Shown here in pieces: positions 1-9,015 of a stretch of 64,000 nt of DNA. Origin of the DNA: DASYAN01 sp034431765 (GTDB lineage Bacteria > Chloroflexota > Ktedonobacteria > Ktedonobacterales > Ktedonobacteraceae); assembly GCA_034431765.1 (NCBI GenBank), contig DAOUDD010000135.1, forward strand, positions 1 through 64,000, written 5' to 3'. The number at the start of each line of letters is the position of its first letter. Within the stretch, counting starts at the first letter, position 1. The notes below the pieces were generated by a model. That model did no database searches. It was not told the DNA's origin and was given only the letters and a program-made list of their open reading frames with translations. The position numbers were made by a program, and so were the translations under genes.

Positions 1-53
1 CGGGTTGCCGGGCTTCACAGGGCCGTTTCCCTCCACCTCTCTTGATGAGAGCA
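1..53 (-). promoter_or_regulatory. SAM-I (S-box) riboswitch, 5' part, cut by left edge
   Basis: Read on the minus strand, the sequence contains the S-box core almost exactly: ATCAAGAGAGGTGGAGGGA, then CGGCCCTGTGAAGCCCGGCAACC in two adjoining blocks. This matches the conserved P1/P2/J and P3 elements of SAM-I riboswitches (established family). The RNA is transcribed leftwards, so it controls a gene beyond base 1, typically one for methionine, cysteine or SAM synthesis or transport. The P4 helix, closing P1 strand and expression platform lie outside the window. The 5' boundary is approximate. Confidence 0.92.
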
Positions 54-501
54 GTTAGATCTTATGCGGAAACTGAGGCTACATTCGCAACTGGTACGAA
101 GCGCTCAGCTTACCGATAAGCATGTATTACTGCAATATTTTGTTCTCTAATGTACTGAAAGATGCTGCAGATTTTTGTATTTTTCTCCAACAAGCAGCGT
201 TACTTTACTAAGGAGTATACCTAACGGAAGAAAGGAAAGTCAAGGGTACAAATAGGTCTGGGAAGTGTACAAAATACACATACTTCCTCTCCGAACACCT
301 TAGTACGGAGGACGGGCTGCGAGACTCTCCCCTTGCACAAATCTGAGCGACGCTCTTTGCAGAGGATCTTAGCCAGGAATGTATCACTGCGGATCCGTAT
401 CTTCGTTCCGTATAGTACTACCAGGTGATGGGACTTGTATAGAACAAAAGGAAACCGTACGATAGTTCGGACTGATCACTTTAGAAGACGAAGGGAAAAG
501 C
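54..501. other. intergenic region between S-box leader and XRE gene
   Basis: This stretch separates the leftward riboswitch transcript from the rightward XRE gene and must hold divergent promoters. A weak candidate for the riboswitch on the minus strand is TTGCGA with CATAAG 18 bases downstream, near 62-91. No coding frame with a plausible ribosome binding site is visible. I see no other recognisable element. Confidence 0.5.
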
Positions 502-714
502 ATGATCTATTTGAAGGTGAAGGAGATAGCGGAACAGAAGAAGATTAGCATGACCCGCCTGTCTCGAATTGCTGATGTAAATTATAAGACGATTCGCGCG
601 ATGTTTTACGATCCTCATCGAGACGTGGCGTATAGCACGTTATTGAAGATTGCGAAGGCTTTGAATGTGCCAGTGACAGAGCTGGTTGAGGAAGTCGGCG
701 ATGAGAGTGAGTAG
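502..714 (+). CDS. small Cro/C1 (XRE)-family HTH regulator
   Basis: This 70-residue protein consists of little more than one helix-turn-helix domain. The order is helix (VKEIAEQKKIS), turn and recognition helix (MTRLSRIADVNYKTIRAMF), then the family tail STLLKIAKALNVPVTELV. That layout is typical of XRE/Cro repressors, which bind operator DNA as dimers. ATG at 502 is preceded by GAAGGGAAAA at good spacing. There is no sensor or effector domain and no toxin partner next to it: the following 220 bases are empty and the next gene is on the other strand. It may be a stand-alone regulator or an orphan antitoxin-like protein. The target is unknown. Confidence 0.85.
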   Translation: MIYLKVKEIAEQKKISMTRLSRIADVNYKTIRAMFYDPHRDVAYSTLLKIAKALNVPVTELVEEVGDESE

Positions 715-934
715 CTTTACAAGAAGGTTTGATCACGCAAGGAGCGTACATGCACAGCTCCAGTCTAGCCCTCCTGAAAGACGAATCGGCAAAGAGCAGA
801 GACGCGTCATCTATTATTGAGAACGTACAGCAAGCAGGGCAAAGATCTCGCTTGCCCGACAGAAGCGAGGCAAGGTTCCCTACACGCCGGACATCTCTGC
901 CCTCTCAGGACAGGTAGTTTTGGACAAGATTCCC

Positions 935-2119
935 TCAGGCTTTGTAGCGAAGATTTTCGATAATCATGGCATTTGCCATACCTCCACCCTCACACATGGT
1001 CTGTAAACCGTAGCGACCTCTACTACGGAGTAACTCATGCACCAGCACAGTTGTCAGGCGAGCACCTGAAGCTCCGAGAGGGTGACCGAGTGCAATGGCT
1101 CCCCCGTTCACATTCACGCGCTGCAGGTTGGCCTGCAATTCATGCTGCCACGCGAGGACAACACTGGCAAATGCCTCGTTTATTTCAACGAGGTCGATCT
1201 CTTCCAGTGAGAGGTCAGCCTTATGCAACACCTTGTGAGTTGCTGGTATTGGTGCGGTGAGCATCATGATAGGATCGTCGGCAGCGAGCGCAAAGGCGAC
1301 GAAACGGGCCAGTGGTTGTAGGCCGAGACGTTCTGCAATGGTGCGTTCCATAATTAGCACCGCTGCAGCTCCATCGCTGATCTGTGATGAATTGCCTGCA
1401 GTGATCTTGCCATCAGAGGTAAAGGCAGGCTTCAGCTTCGCTAGCTTTTCGGGACTGGTATCAGGACGGATTCCTTCATCACGCTCAAAGAAAGTATGCG
1501 TACCATCTTCCTGAGTTACCGGAAGAGGTACGATCTGTGATGTAAAACGACCTTCTAGTGTGGCTCGCTCGGCACGTCGATGGCTATGGAGACTAAATGT
1601 ATCCAGGGCCTCACGGCTCAGTTCCCACTTCTGAGCGATCTTTTCGGCGCTGATGCCCTGGTGAACAAGCCCATTGTGATAGCGTTCGAGCATGAGAGGG
1701 CCATAGGGGAGCCCGGGACCCTGAGCAGAAGAGGAACCCATTGGTACGCGTGTCATCGACTCAACACCGCCAGCGATAACAATATCGTAAGCACCACTGA
1801 TAACTCCTTGCGCGGCGAAAGCAATTGCCTGCTGGCTGGAACCGCACTGTCGATCTACTGTTGTACCTGGCACTGAATCAGGAAAGCCTGCCGCAAGAAC
1901 AGCGTTGCGCCCAACGTTCCAGCTCTGCTCGCCTACCTGACTGACACATCCTACAATAACGTCATCAATTTGTGCAGGATCGAGACCTGTCCTCTCCACC
2001 AGCGCTTGCAGCACACGTGCTTGCAAGTCAACCGGGTGCCAGTTCTGCAACTGTCCACCGCGCCGCCCAACAGCAGTACGCAACGCTGCAACAATAACTG
2101 CATCTCGTTGTACCGGCAT
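935..2119 (-). CDS. thiolase (acetyl-CoA C-acyltransferase)
   Basis: A 394-residue protein of normal length for a type II thiolase. It would condense or cleave acyl-CoA with CoA in fatty-acid beta-oxidation or acetoacetyl-CoA synthesis. The acyl-accepting cysteine is C92 in VDRQCGSSQQA. The general-base histidine is H346 in GGAIALGHPLGASGAR, and the second catalytic cysteine is C376 in CEGGGMANAM. NEAFA is also present. The start is backed by GAGGAGAAAGCT just before ATG. No other beta-oxidation gene (hydratase, dehydrogenase, ligase) is adjacent, so the chain-length preference and the exact pathway cannot be read from context. It appears intact and monocistronic. Confidence 0.95.
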   Translation of the reverse strand: MPVQRDAVIVAALRTAVGRRGGQLQNWHPVDLQARVLQALVERTGLDPAQIDDVIVGCVSQVGEQSWNVGRNAVLAAGFPDSVPGTTVDRQCGSSQQAIAFAAQGVISGAYDIVIAGGVESMTRVPMGSSSAQGPGLPYGPLMLERYHNGLVHQGISAEKIAQKWELSREALDTFSLHSHRRAERATLEGRFTSQIVPLPVTQEDGTHTFFERDEGIRPDTSPEKLAKLKPAFTSDGKITAGNSSQISDGAAAVLIMERTIAERLGLQPLARFVAFALAADDPIMMLTAPIPATHKVLHKADLSLEEIDLVEINEAFASVVLAWQHELQANLQRVNVNGGAIALGHPLGASGARLTTVLVHELLRSRGRYGLQTMCEGGGMANAMIIENLRYKA

Positions 2120-2289
2120 AGCTTTCTCCTCGAAGGGTACAATCCAGAAAACGAAGGATTATCCTAATTGTATCATGGGATGCTCCTTTAGAGGTAGTTG
2201 TCGAGGACACCTTCTGGATCTATACAATCTAGATCTATAAAATACTCTCCCTCGACAAACAGTTTAGACCGTTCTCACCACATGCGACG

Positions 2290-3336
2290 TTACATCCATC
2301 TTCGCGCTATAGACATTGCGAGAGGTCGATAGACCTGCTCGTAGCAGCCGAGAAAGCGCACAATACGACCACCCCAGCCACTTTTGAAGCGGTAGACGCC
2401 GGCCATCGCTTCATCAGCGTCATCGGTATCAGGGATACCCCAGAAATCGTAGCTTGATGCCCCCTGCTCTTTTGCCCAGCGAATCGCCTCCCATTGCAGA
2501 GCATAGTTGGGCATGAGCTGGCGCTGCTCATTGCTCGAAGCGCCGTAGAGATAGGTAGCCTGCCCCGCGAACAGCGAGACAAAGATGCCCCCTAGTAGTT
2601 GACCATCGTGCTCAGCGAGGAAGAGGCGTAGTTTGTTACGTGAGGCGAAGAGTTCCCAGACATGGAGATAATAATCCAGAGAGTGAATACCAAACGCATC
2701 GCGCTCACCCGTTGTCTGATAGATGGTGTACCACGAGCGCACATCTTCGCCGGAGGTTGCGACCCGAACGGTGACTCCTTTGCGTGCAGCAAGTCGGACG
2801 TTGTAGCGCCACTTTTCCTTCATCTGTGCAAGAAGGTTTTGCTCGGTAGGAGCGAGATCGAGCACAATTGTACGCAACGGCTGTACAGGCTTAGTCAGGC
2901 GCATATGGAAAGGGGCAACCTGCTTACGCGCCAGCTCTCCAGAGGGTGTATTCTCCTCCAGATCAGGCTCGATACGTAGGGCCAGTGCTCCGTGAGCCCG
3001 AACATATTCTCCAAGCTGGGCGAGGAGAGCGGCACAGAGTTGGGGTTGGGTCCAATCAACAACGGGACCCTTTGGAACGTAGGCGATATGACCAGCTCGT
3101 AAAGGGAGATGTGGAGCGGTACGACATAGGACCTGTGCGGCTGCTAGCATATGTGGGCCATCCCACAGTGCCAGGCGTCGAGGTTGCCAGCCGGCCTGTG
3201 CTTTCAACTCGCCCCAGCTCCAGCTTTGCAGGAGATGACCGGACTGATGAGTATCTACAAACTGATCCCATTGCGCACGCCGATCTTCAGGAACAGGTGT
3301 GAGGACATAATGCGAATTTCTTGTTTTCAATACCAT
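2290..3336 (-). CDS. FemAB-like peptidyltransferase (peptidoglycan bridge / GNAT fold)
   Basis: About 348 residues with the FemAB-family layout of two GNAT-like halves. Early LLQSWSWGELK, a central positively charged KEKWRYNVRLAARKGV, and a late YDFWGIPDTDD...GVYRFKSGWGG block match lipid II:glycine glycyltransferases and related FemX proteins. Such enzymes use aminoacyl-tRNA to add amino acids to the peptidoglycan stem. A longer frame reaches 3423, but a TATACT -10 box (minus strand, 3373-3378) lies inside it. I therefore chose the ATG at 3336, preceded by GAGAAGAAAA. The gene stands alone after the thiolase gene, about 170 bases apart. A role in cross-bridge formation is family inference. 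Confidence 0.85.
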   Translation of the reverse strand: MVLKTRNSHYVLTPVPEDRRAQWDQFVDTHQSGHLLQSWSWGELKAQAGWQPRRLALWDGPHMLAAAQVLCRTAPHLPLRAGHIAYVPKGPVVDWTQPQLCAALLAQLGEYVRAHGALALRIEPDLEENTPSGELARKQVAPFHMRLTKPVQPLRTIVLDLAPTEQNLLAQMKEKWRYNVRLAARKGVTVRVATSGEDVRSWYTIYQTTGERDAFGIHSLDYYLHVWELFASRNKLRLFLAEHDGQLLGGIFVSLFAGQATYLYGASSNEQRQLMPNYALQWEAIRWAKEQGASSYDFWGIPDTDDADEAMAGVYRFKSGWGGRIVRFLGCYEQVYRPLAMSIARRWM

Positions 3337-3687
3337 TTTTCTTCTCAATTCCATAGTATGTCTGTATGCTGTAGTATAGCAGGGGAGCGTGACCTTGAAT
3401 AGTTCTCTATGTTCTAACCACAAGCTTTTCCATTCTCACTTCCTCTTTACTTTAGCCCATCAATGGACCATCTTTATTGCAGAAATTAGTGCGAGCATCC
3501 TGTTCGTAATAATCCCTGCAATACAATGCTGCTCCCCCACGGGTATGAGAATACACCAGGGAGTGAGGAAATGTAATTTCGGGGAACTTGTGGTTGAGTT
3601 TCCGCATAAGCAGCGTCCTCTTTCATGATATAATGGTGTTGGTTAGCCACTCGCTTGAAGTGGTTTTTGAACCAGTAGGAGGCTTAT
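3337..3687. other. divergent intergenic region with promoters
   Basis: The region separates the leftward FemAB-like gene from the rightward TrkA pair. On the minus strand a TATACT -10 box sits at 3373-3378. On the plus strand an extended -10 box is at 3626-3634. I see no small gene or strong hairpin in between. Confidence 0.5.
3626..3634 (+). promoter_or_regulatory. extended -10 promoter for the trkA-like pair
   Basis: TGATATAAT is a perfect TATAAT hexamer preceded by a TG dinucleotide one base upstream (extended -10). The -35 region is poor, as is usual for extended -10 promoters. It lies 54 bases before the GTG start of the first trkA-like gene. Confidence 0.65.
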
Positions 3688-4104
3688 GTGAAAGTAGTTA
3701 TCCTTGGCTGTAGCCGTGTTGGTGCAACGCTTGCTACACAGTTGGATGCAGCAGGACATACAGTCGCGATCGTCGATAATAGCAGTGATGCATTTCAACG
3801 CCTGAAGCCGAAATTTCGCGGGGAGAAGGTTGTCGGAAACGGTGTTGATGAAGAAGTTTTGCGGCGTGCAGGTATTGAGAGCGCCGATGCGTTTATCGCT
3901 GTAACCAATGGTGACAACCGCAATATTATGGCGAGCCAGATTGCCAAAGAGATTTTTGCTGTGAAGAAGGTTGTCTGCCGCATTTACGATCCACTGCGCC
4001 AGCAAACATTCAACGAACTCGGCCTTGAGGCTATCTGTCCCACGACCATTGTTTCGGATCTCCTATTGAACGCGTTAGGAGAGAGAAGAACTGTTTCATC
4101 CTGA
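3688..4104 (+). CDS. TrkA-N (RCK N) domain protein, K+ transport regulatory subunit, short form
   Basis: A 138-residue protein that is a single Rossmann RCK_N domain. The start VVILGCSRVGATLATQL contains the GxxxxG nucleotide-binding turn, and VAIVDNSS ends beta-2 with an aspartate that contacts the ribose of NAD(H). VGNGVDEEVLRRAGIESADAFIAVTNGDN is the typical mid-domain. It lacks the C-terminal RCK_C ligand-binding domain. GTG at 3688 follows AGGAGG at ideal spacing; the ATG two bases earlier is out of frame. With the next gene it forms a two-protein regulator of a TrkH/KtrB-type K+ channel. No channel gene is in the window. Confidence 0.88.
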   Translation: MKVVILGCSRVGATLATQLDAAGHTVAIVDNSSDAFQRLKPKFRGEKVVGNGVDEEVLRRAGIESADAFIAVTNGDNRNIMASQIAKEIFAVKKVVCRIYDPLRQQTFNELGLEAICPTTIVSDLLLNALGERRTVSS

Positions 4105-4226
4105 CCAGACTCTGCTCTCGTCCTCGCTCTATTCCACACCTATTTATGAAATTGAGCTGGAGGGATTGTAGAGATTTCAGAGGAGTTTTTCCCAATGCTG
4201 AGCGCAGAAGAGAGGAGAGATAGAGC

Positions 4227-4886
4227 ATGTATATTATTGTTGGTGGCGGCGGTGACGTTGGTTACTACCTCACCAGGAACTTGCTCACCCATGGACACGA
4301 GGTGCTGCTGCTTGAGAAGAACAGCGCTCGTTACCAGACATTGAACGAAGAGCTGGGACAATCCGTCATCAAAGGTGACGCGTGCGAAGCACGGGTGATG
4401 GAAGAGGCAGGGGCACGGCGGGCGGATGCGGTTATTGCTGTGACTGGCGAAGATGATGACAACCTGGTTATCTGCCAGGTAGCGAAGAAACGGTTCAATG
4501 TGACCCGCACTATCGCACGTCTGAATAACCCACGACACGAGCTGCTTTTTCAGAAATTAGGGATTGATGTCTCTGTCAGTCCAACCAAAGCTATTTTATC
4601 ACTTATCGAATCTGAGCTGCCCGGTTCACGTTTTATACAACTTATGACATTGAAGCGCGCTGGCCTGGAGATTCTGGAGATGAGCATTCCACCGCTCTCG
4701 CCCATTGTTGGGAAACAGCTCAATCAGATCAATCTGCCACGTCGTAGTACGCTTGCACTGATTATCCGTGGGGAAGAGTCGATCATTCCAACAGGTGAGA
4801 CTGTTCTGCAAGCTGGCGATGAGGTATATGCGCTGGTAACTCGCGAAGGCGAGCAGGAACTGCGCAACACCTTTGGCACTATGTAG
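4227..4886 (+). CDS. TrkA family K+ uptake protein (RCK_N plus RCK_C)
   Basis: 219 residues. The N-terminal Rossmann domain has YIIVGGGGDVGYYLTRNL, VLLLEKN and GDACEARVMEEAGA. The remainder is an RCK_C domain, including LSPIVGKQLNQINLP and ALIIRGEESIIPTGETVLQAGDEVYALV. The protein would sit on the cytoplasmic face of a K+ channel and gate it in response to NAD(H)/ATP or a small ligand. It lies 122 bases after the shorter TrkA-N gene, and both probably share the promoter at 3626. AGGAGAGATAGAGC precedes ATG. The pairing of a short and a full TrkA protein is common in Gram-positive-type genomes. Confidence 0.92.
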   Translation: MYIIVGGGGDVGYYLTRNLLTHGHEVLLLEKNSARYQTLNEELGQSVIKGDACEARVMEEAGARRADAVIAVTGEDDDNLVICQVAKKRFNVTRTIARLNNPRHELLFQKLGIDVSVSPTKAILSLIESELPGSRFIQLMTLKRAGLEILEMSIPPLSPIVGKQLNQINLPRRSTLALIIRGEESIIPTGETVLQAGDEVYALVTREGEQELRNTFGTM

Positions 4887-5525
4887 ACCGAAAGATTGAC
4901 AAGAGGCAATCACAGACAAAGAGGGAGCGGAACATGTATATTCCTTGCTCCCCTGCGAAAAGACTTCTCCCCTCAGTCGCTTCCGCCTCTAAAACAGGAC
5001 TTCCCGCCCCCTGTGTTAAAAGGATCAGGCTTTATTCGTTTCTTGCATGGAGGGGATAGAGAGATTCCAATTCTCATGCATCATCCTGAACTTTTGAAAA
5101 AGTTCGTAAAACATGAAGTGCAGGTAGATATCTGCATCTCTGAGAAAAAATGGATGAGAGGGGCAGGAACTGCTCCTCCAAATTCAGTATGGGTCATAAG
5201 GAAGTTTCTAGGAATGTGACTGAACACATTCCTCACCCTGATACAAGGTAGTATAAAGCTGAGAAAGCCAGTATAAAGGATCATACATTATTCTAGCTAG
5301 AGGGCAGACAGAGAGACATATTGAAACTTTATTTTTCGATGTACCGTCATTGTATAAGAGGGTCATTCAGACCCTTATAACGAGGGTAGGTGGTACGTTT
5401 TTCAAACCGCTTCCTGGAAATTTGGGCGGGTCGTACTGTGACGCTCTCACGCTAAGATTCATTCGTATGGCTTTTACACTGTGTCATGTACAAGTAACAA
5501 GTAACCCGAAAGAGGTTTTATATCG
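4887..5525. other. 640-base spacer without a convincing gene
   Basis: Open frames here lack family features and ribosome binding sites. The only structure I can point to is an inverted repeat at 5353-5379 (TATAAGAGGGTC, loop ATTCA, GACCCTTATA). It lies about 145 bases before the small membrane protein gene and could be a leader hairpin. A GGTGGTACG just after it superficially resembles a T-box, but the rest of that element is missing. Confidence 0.45.
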
Positions 5526-5804
5526 ATGCCGCCTATAATGCCAACAACACACCTTTTATTAATTTCCATACTTTTTTTAATACTTGTGGCGTGGATGTTC
5601 ATTTTTGCCTGGCTTGCGATCCGCCCAACGGGGGAGAAGCATGTTGAGAAGCAAGTGCAGATCGTGGTTCGTGCGCGCAGGACTGCCCCAGTTTTACCTG
5701 CAGTCACAGTCACACAAGTACCATCAACGCTACAAGCACGACATACTTCTCCTATACCGGTAGTGCAACCACCTGCTCCGGCTATAGTAGGCTCCGAGAG
5801 CTGA
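5526..5804 (+). CDS. small single-pass membrane protein, unknown function
   Basis: A 92-residue protein I do not recognise. Residues about 8-30 form a strongly hydrophobic segment (LLLISILFLILVAWMFIFAW), followed by basic residues (RPTGEKHVEKQ), which suggests a cytoplasmic C-terminus. The tail is low-complexity and rich in Pro, Val, Thr and Ala (VVQPPAPAIV). AAAGAGG lies about 10 bases before the ATG at 5526; a second ATG four codons later is possible. It stands alone and is followed by a terminator-like hairpin. It is small and compositionally simple, so coding status is probable rather than certain. Confidence 0.5.
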   Translation: MPPIMPTTHLLLISILFLILVAWMFIFAWLAIRPTGEKHVEKQVQIVVRARRTAPVLPAVTVTQVPSTLQARHTSPIPVVQPPAPAIVGSES

Positions 5805-5843
5805 GGTAGCCAGGGTAGTACGAACTCGCGCTCAAAAAAGTTT

Positions 5844-5888
5844 AAGAGAGGGAAGCTTCTTTAAGAAAGAGAAAGCTTCCCTTCTCTT
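5844..5888. terminator. bidirectional hairpin between convergent genes
   Basis: AAGAGAGGGAAGCTT pairs with AAGCTTCCCTTCTCTT around a 14-base loop. A-rich sequence lies on the left (CAAAAAAG) and T-rich on the right (TTTGTTTAT), so it can act in both directions between genes ending at 5804 (+) and 5932 (-). Confidence 0.75.
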
Positions 5889-5931
5889 TGTTTATCTCAG
5901 CCCATGAATAAGCTAGCTAATGTACGCGCGC

Positions 5932-6714
5932 TCATTGAATTTTCTCGCCCGGTCGTGGTGGACGAAATTGCTCACCATCATTGATGAAGACAAAATGGCT
6001 ATCCTGGACATTGACGATCATATCTACCTTGCCATCACCGTTCACATCTTTAAACGCGAGAGTGACAGGGGCAAGATCCTGTCCGGGTCCGGTAAGTAGT
6101 GGTCCGACGTATACTTTTGCCTTTGATGGGTCGTTGCCGGGAAACTCGACGACCTGTACGTGTCGATTCAAATTTAAAGCAATAAAGTGGCTTGGAGTGG
6201 TACTAGAATCATTGTGTCCAACAACATAATCAGTTTGGAAGGTACGAGGACGGCCATAGTGCCAATCATCTTGCACACTCTGCCACCAGTTTACCAGGCC
6301 AGTAAGCAGGAACCAGCCAATCATCATAACAAAGAGAGCCAGGCCTAGATAAACGAGCCAGTGAAAGCGATACCTTTCACTCCCCTGCCGCTGCAACGAC
6401 AATGGAATATCTTCTGTGTCGCGCAGAGGACGTCGATTTGCTGGTGCAACCGCTGGCATAGCCTGTGTGGCACTGCGTCGTGGCGGAACGGAGCTTTTGT
6501 TCCCTCTGTTAGTTGTTACGAAATGGTAATTGTCTTGCACATCTCCATGCACATAGCCGCTCTCCATTCGCGCATCGTTTGAGTAGCGCCTCACACTGCT
6601 CGGCATCTGCGAGGGCCAGATATCGTCATATTCCTCATCAAAGCTATCAGGAGCGCTTATTGGAACGTGCTGTGACTGCCGTGACAGGGCAGGGCGTCGA
6701 GATCGCTGATCCAC
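5932..6714 (-). CDS. single-pass membrane protein with extracytoplasmic FG-GAP/VCBS-like end
   Basis: About 260 residues, family not recognised. A long polar N-terminal half rich in Arg, Ser and Asp is followed by one membrane segment (LVYLGLALFVMMIGWFLLTG). A C-terminal domain of about 110 residues follows. It ends in DVNGDGKVDMIVN...FVFINDG, a calcium-binding loop of the kind found in FG-GAP/VCBS repeats. The frame is open to 6786, but a promoter (TTGACA/TACTAT) covers that position. The GTG at 6714, preceded by GAGAGGA, is the more likely start. Topology would put the acidic repeat outside the cell. The role is unknown. Confidence 0.75.
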   Translation of the reverse strand: MDQRSRRPALSRQSQHVPISAPDSFDEEYDDIWPSQMPSSVRRYSNDARMESGYVHGDVQDNYHFVTTNRGNKSSVPPRRSATQAMPAVAPANRRPLRDTEDIPLSLQRQGSERYRFHWLVYLGLALFVMMIGWFLLTGLVNWWQSVQDDWHYGRPRTFQTDYVVGHNDSSTTPSHFIALNLNRHVQVVEFPGNDPSKAKVYVGPLLTGPGQDLAPVTLAFKDVNGDGKVDMIVNVQDSHFVFINDGEQFRPPRPGEKIQ

Positions 6715-6777
6715 ATTGCTACCGTCCTCTCTGTGTATTTTTTCCAGCAACAAGAACTTTTGTTCTAATCCACCTTC

Positions 6778-6806
6778 ATAGTACACGAAAGGCGAAACGA
6801 TGTCAA
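6778..6806 (-). promoter_or_regulatory. promoter of the FG-GAP-like membrane protein gene
   Basis: On the minus strand TTGACA (6801-6806) and TACTAT (6778-6783) are separated by exactly 17 bases. The predicted transcript starts near 6771, which rules out the longest open frame beginning at 6786. Confidence 0.75.
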
Positions 6807-6948
6807 TAATATATGGAACAAATTTCCTAGTGTAAAACTATCTGGCCTTTTCGGAGCACTCCAGCATACGAACTCTGGTAGAGAAGCGGGCTAGAGTTGC
6901 CTGGTCATGGCTTGCAATTGTTTATTATGCGATCCGTTTCGATGGATA

Positions 6949-9015
6949 CTACAACCAGAGATTTTCCTGTACTGCCTGAGGTTGCTGAGAGGAACGCTTT
7001 CTAGCTGACGAGCGGCGCTCACGTACCTGCTTCTTTGCAACTGCTGCATCAGGAGAAAGTTCATAGACGATTTCTTGCTCTTCCTGCGCTGTAAGGGACT
7101 GAGATGCGACAGGTTGCAGGTGATCTGATGGGGATTGCAATAGGTAGACGTGGACATCAAAGATAGAATCACGCTGAACACGAACTTGAGGGCATTGCTC
7201 AATCAACGATGTGAGTGTTGCATCACTACACATGCTCAGGACAGAGTTGCATTGACGAAGTTGCATCAGCGCAGCGGAAAGTGGCACGGAAGCTTGACCT
7301 TTCAGCCAGTCGGTAAACTGCAGCGCAAGTTGCTGCAACCACTGTTGAGTGTAGAAGCCCAGGCCAGCGACAAAGATAATCTCCTCGTCATCTCCCTCTC
7401 CTTCACGATGAGCACAAACAAGTTCGGCAACACGCTGAATCTCGCTTCGACGGTAACAATGGAGCACCTCGTAGCCCTTCTGTTCAGCGAGAAAGCCAGT
7501 CGAGCAAATAGAGCTACGAATTGCATGCAGGTCGAGGAGGGCAAGACGCTGAGCAAAATCGTCATAGCGGGCGCGCACGACGTTTAGTACGTCCGTCACC
7601 GAGAGCTGTCCTTTATAGTAGACTATAGGAAAGTCATCAGCAATACTTGCAAAGGCACTGCGCGCATCCTCAGGAATTGCGAGCAAGAGATCCTGACGCG
7701 CACGCAGCTCCTGCAACTTCTGTACTTTGCGCTCGCGGTATGCTGGAGTCCAGAAGCCGAGGATTTCGACATAGATGCGGCGTTGCTCCCGTGTGAGGGC
7801 AAAGTCGGGAATGAAGATGCTCTGTGAAAGCAGCAGTGGCTCAGGTTCACGCTCCAGTCGCCAACCATCCACGCCCTGCTGACTGCTGGAGCCGTAGAAG
7901 GCATCCGCAAAGGCCTGCTCAATGCTACTATCAAAAAGTGTTGCATCACTCTTCTCAGATGCTTGCTTCTCTTCCTGTTGAGGAGCAAGAGGTAAAAGTT
8001 GCAACAGTTCAGAGTGCAGCGTGAAGCGGTAGCTGCGCTGCAAAAAGTGCACTGTTGCCTCCGCTTCCAATAAAGCAGGAGAAAGCGCGGGATGTTTTTT
8101 CGAGCGTTTTTGAGATGTTGGCTCTCCTGGACTCACAGTATTTTTCTTGCTGTAACGTAATAGTAATCGGCAGAGTCGCGCCAGGCGAAAGCCGTATTGT
8201 TGGGGTGTGCCAGTAACATCCTGGGGACCGTAGAGCGTGAGCAAAAGATGTGAAGGAACTGCGCTGCTGCTTGCTGAAGCTGAGGATGGAAGATACTCCA
8301 GATCGTAATAGACCCCTAGACGACGTGCCAGATAGCAGAGCCGTTTGACTACTGCACCAATACCAGTTGTCATCTCCAGAGGAGACGCCGCGTCACCCTC
8401 CTGTAGGCGTGCAAAAGCATTGTAATCGATAGTAAAGCGAACATTCGAGGAGTGAAACAGCGCCGCCTCAAAGGCCCACTGGTTGTAGAGAGCGACCACT
8501 TCTTCCGGGTTTGGAGCCTGGGCAGAGGTGCGTGAGAGTATCGCCTCGCTCTCGCTGTCTAGAGCCAGTAGATATTCCAGATCGGGAACACTCAGTTCAT
8601 ATTGCGCCGCAAAGTCTGTGAGTGCCTCTTGCTTCTGCGCAATAGGAAGATAGCCGAAGTAATGTTCATTCACATAGGTATAGAGCTGCAGGCGCAACTG
8701 TGTTGGCGAAGCGTTGAGCAGTTCTGCGTTGGCACTGCGTTGCGCGACAACATCCTGCCAATTCAGTGCTTGCCATGTGTACCACGAACTGAGCGTTGCC
8801 ATCAAGCATGATGCCAGGCGATACTCTTCAACACATGCACGTGCCTCGTCCTGAGAAAAGGAGCGTTGTGGCTGACCGAGCAGGCTCTCATAATAGGCGA
8901 TTAAACGCTCTATCCCAACGGAGTATTCTCCTGGACGAAGAAAATGCAGAGAGAGCGTCAGCTCTCGCCCACGTCGTTGCACTGACTTCTTGATATCCTG
9001 TAACCCAAAGCGCAT
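6949..9015 (-). CDS. DUF790 / Bax1-like nuclease
   Basis: A 688-residue protein that begins like the DUF790 family, with RPGEYSVGIERLIAYYESLLGQ and LASCLMATLSSWYTW. Archaeal members (Bax1) bind the XPB helicase and cut DNA bubbles 3' of lesions. The nuclease core is visible around residues 400-425: FIPDFAL followed by RIYVEILGFWTPAYRERK, a PD-(D/E)xK arrangement with the aspartate of PDF, the glutamate of VEI and the lysine of ERK. The last 250 residues are less conserved and end in a basic tail (KKQVRERRSSARKRSS). AAGGAAG precedes ATG. No XPB helicase gene lies beside it, unlike the archaeal arrangement. Repair function is inferred from the family. Confidence 0.82.
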   Translation of the reverse strand: MRFGLQDIKKSVQRRGRELTLSLHFLRPGEYSVGIERLIAYYESLLGQPQRSFSQDEARACVEEYRLASCLMATLSSWYTWQALNWQDVVAQRSANAELLNASPTQLRLQLYTYVNEHYFGYLPIAQKQEALTDFAAQYELSVPDLEYLLALDSESEAILSRTSAQAPNPEEVVALYNQWAFEAALFHSSNVRFTIDYNAFARLQEGDAASPLEMTTGIGAVVKRLCYLARRLGVYYDLEYLPSSASASSSAVPSHLLLTLYGPQDVTGTPQQYGFRLARLCRLLLRYSKKNTVSPGEPTSQKRSKKHPALSPALLEAEATVHFLQRSYRFTLHSELLQLLPLAPQQEEKQASEKSDATLFDSSIEQAFADAFYGSSSQQGVDGWRLEREPEPLLLSQSIFIPDFALTREQRRIYVEILGFWTPAYRERKVQKLQELRARQDLLLAIPEDARSAFASIADDFPIVYYKGQLSVTDVLNVVRARYDDFAQRLALLDLHAIRSSICSTGFLAEQKGYEVLHCYRRSEIQRVAELVCAHREGEGDDEEIIFVAGLGFYTQQWLQQLALQFTDWLKGQASVPLSAALMQLRQCNSVLSMCSDATLTSLIEQCPQVRVQRDSIFDVHVYLLQSPSDHLQPVASQSLTAQEEQEIVYELSPDAAVAKKQVRERRSSARKRSSQQPQAVQENLWL

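Noticed and set aside
4896..5219. Open frame of 107 codons after the second trkA gene
   Set aside because: No ribosome binding site, no family pattern, odd composition; treated as chance in a spacer.
5381..5395. T-box-like GGTGGTACG upstream of the small membrane protein
   Set aside because: No antiterminator/terminator pair, no Stem I and no aminoacyl-tRNA or amino-acid gene downstream.
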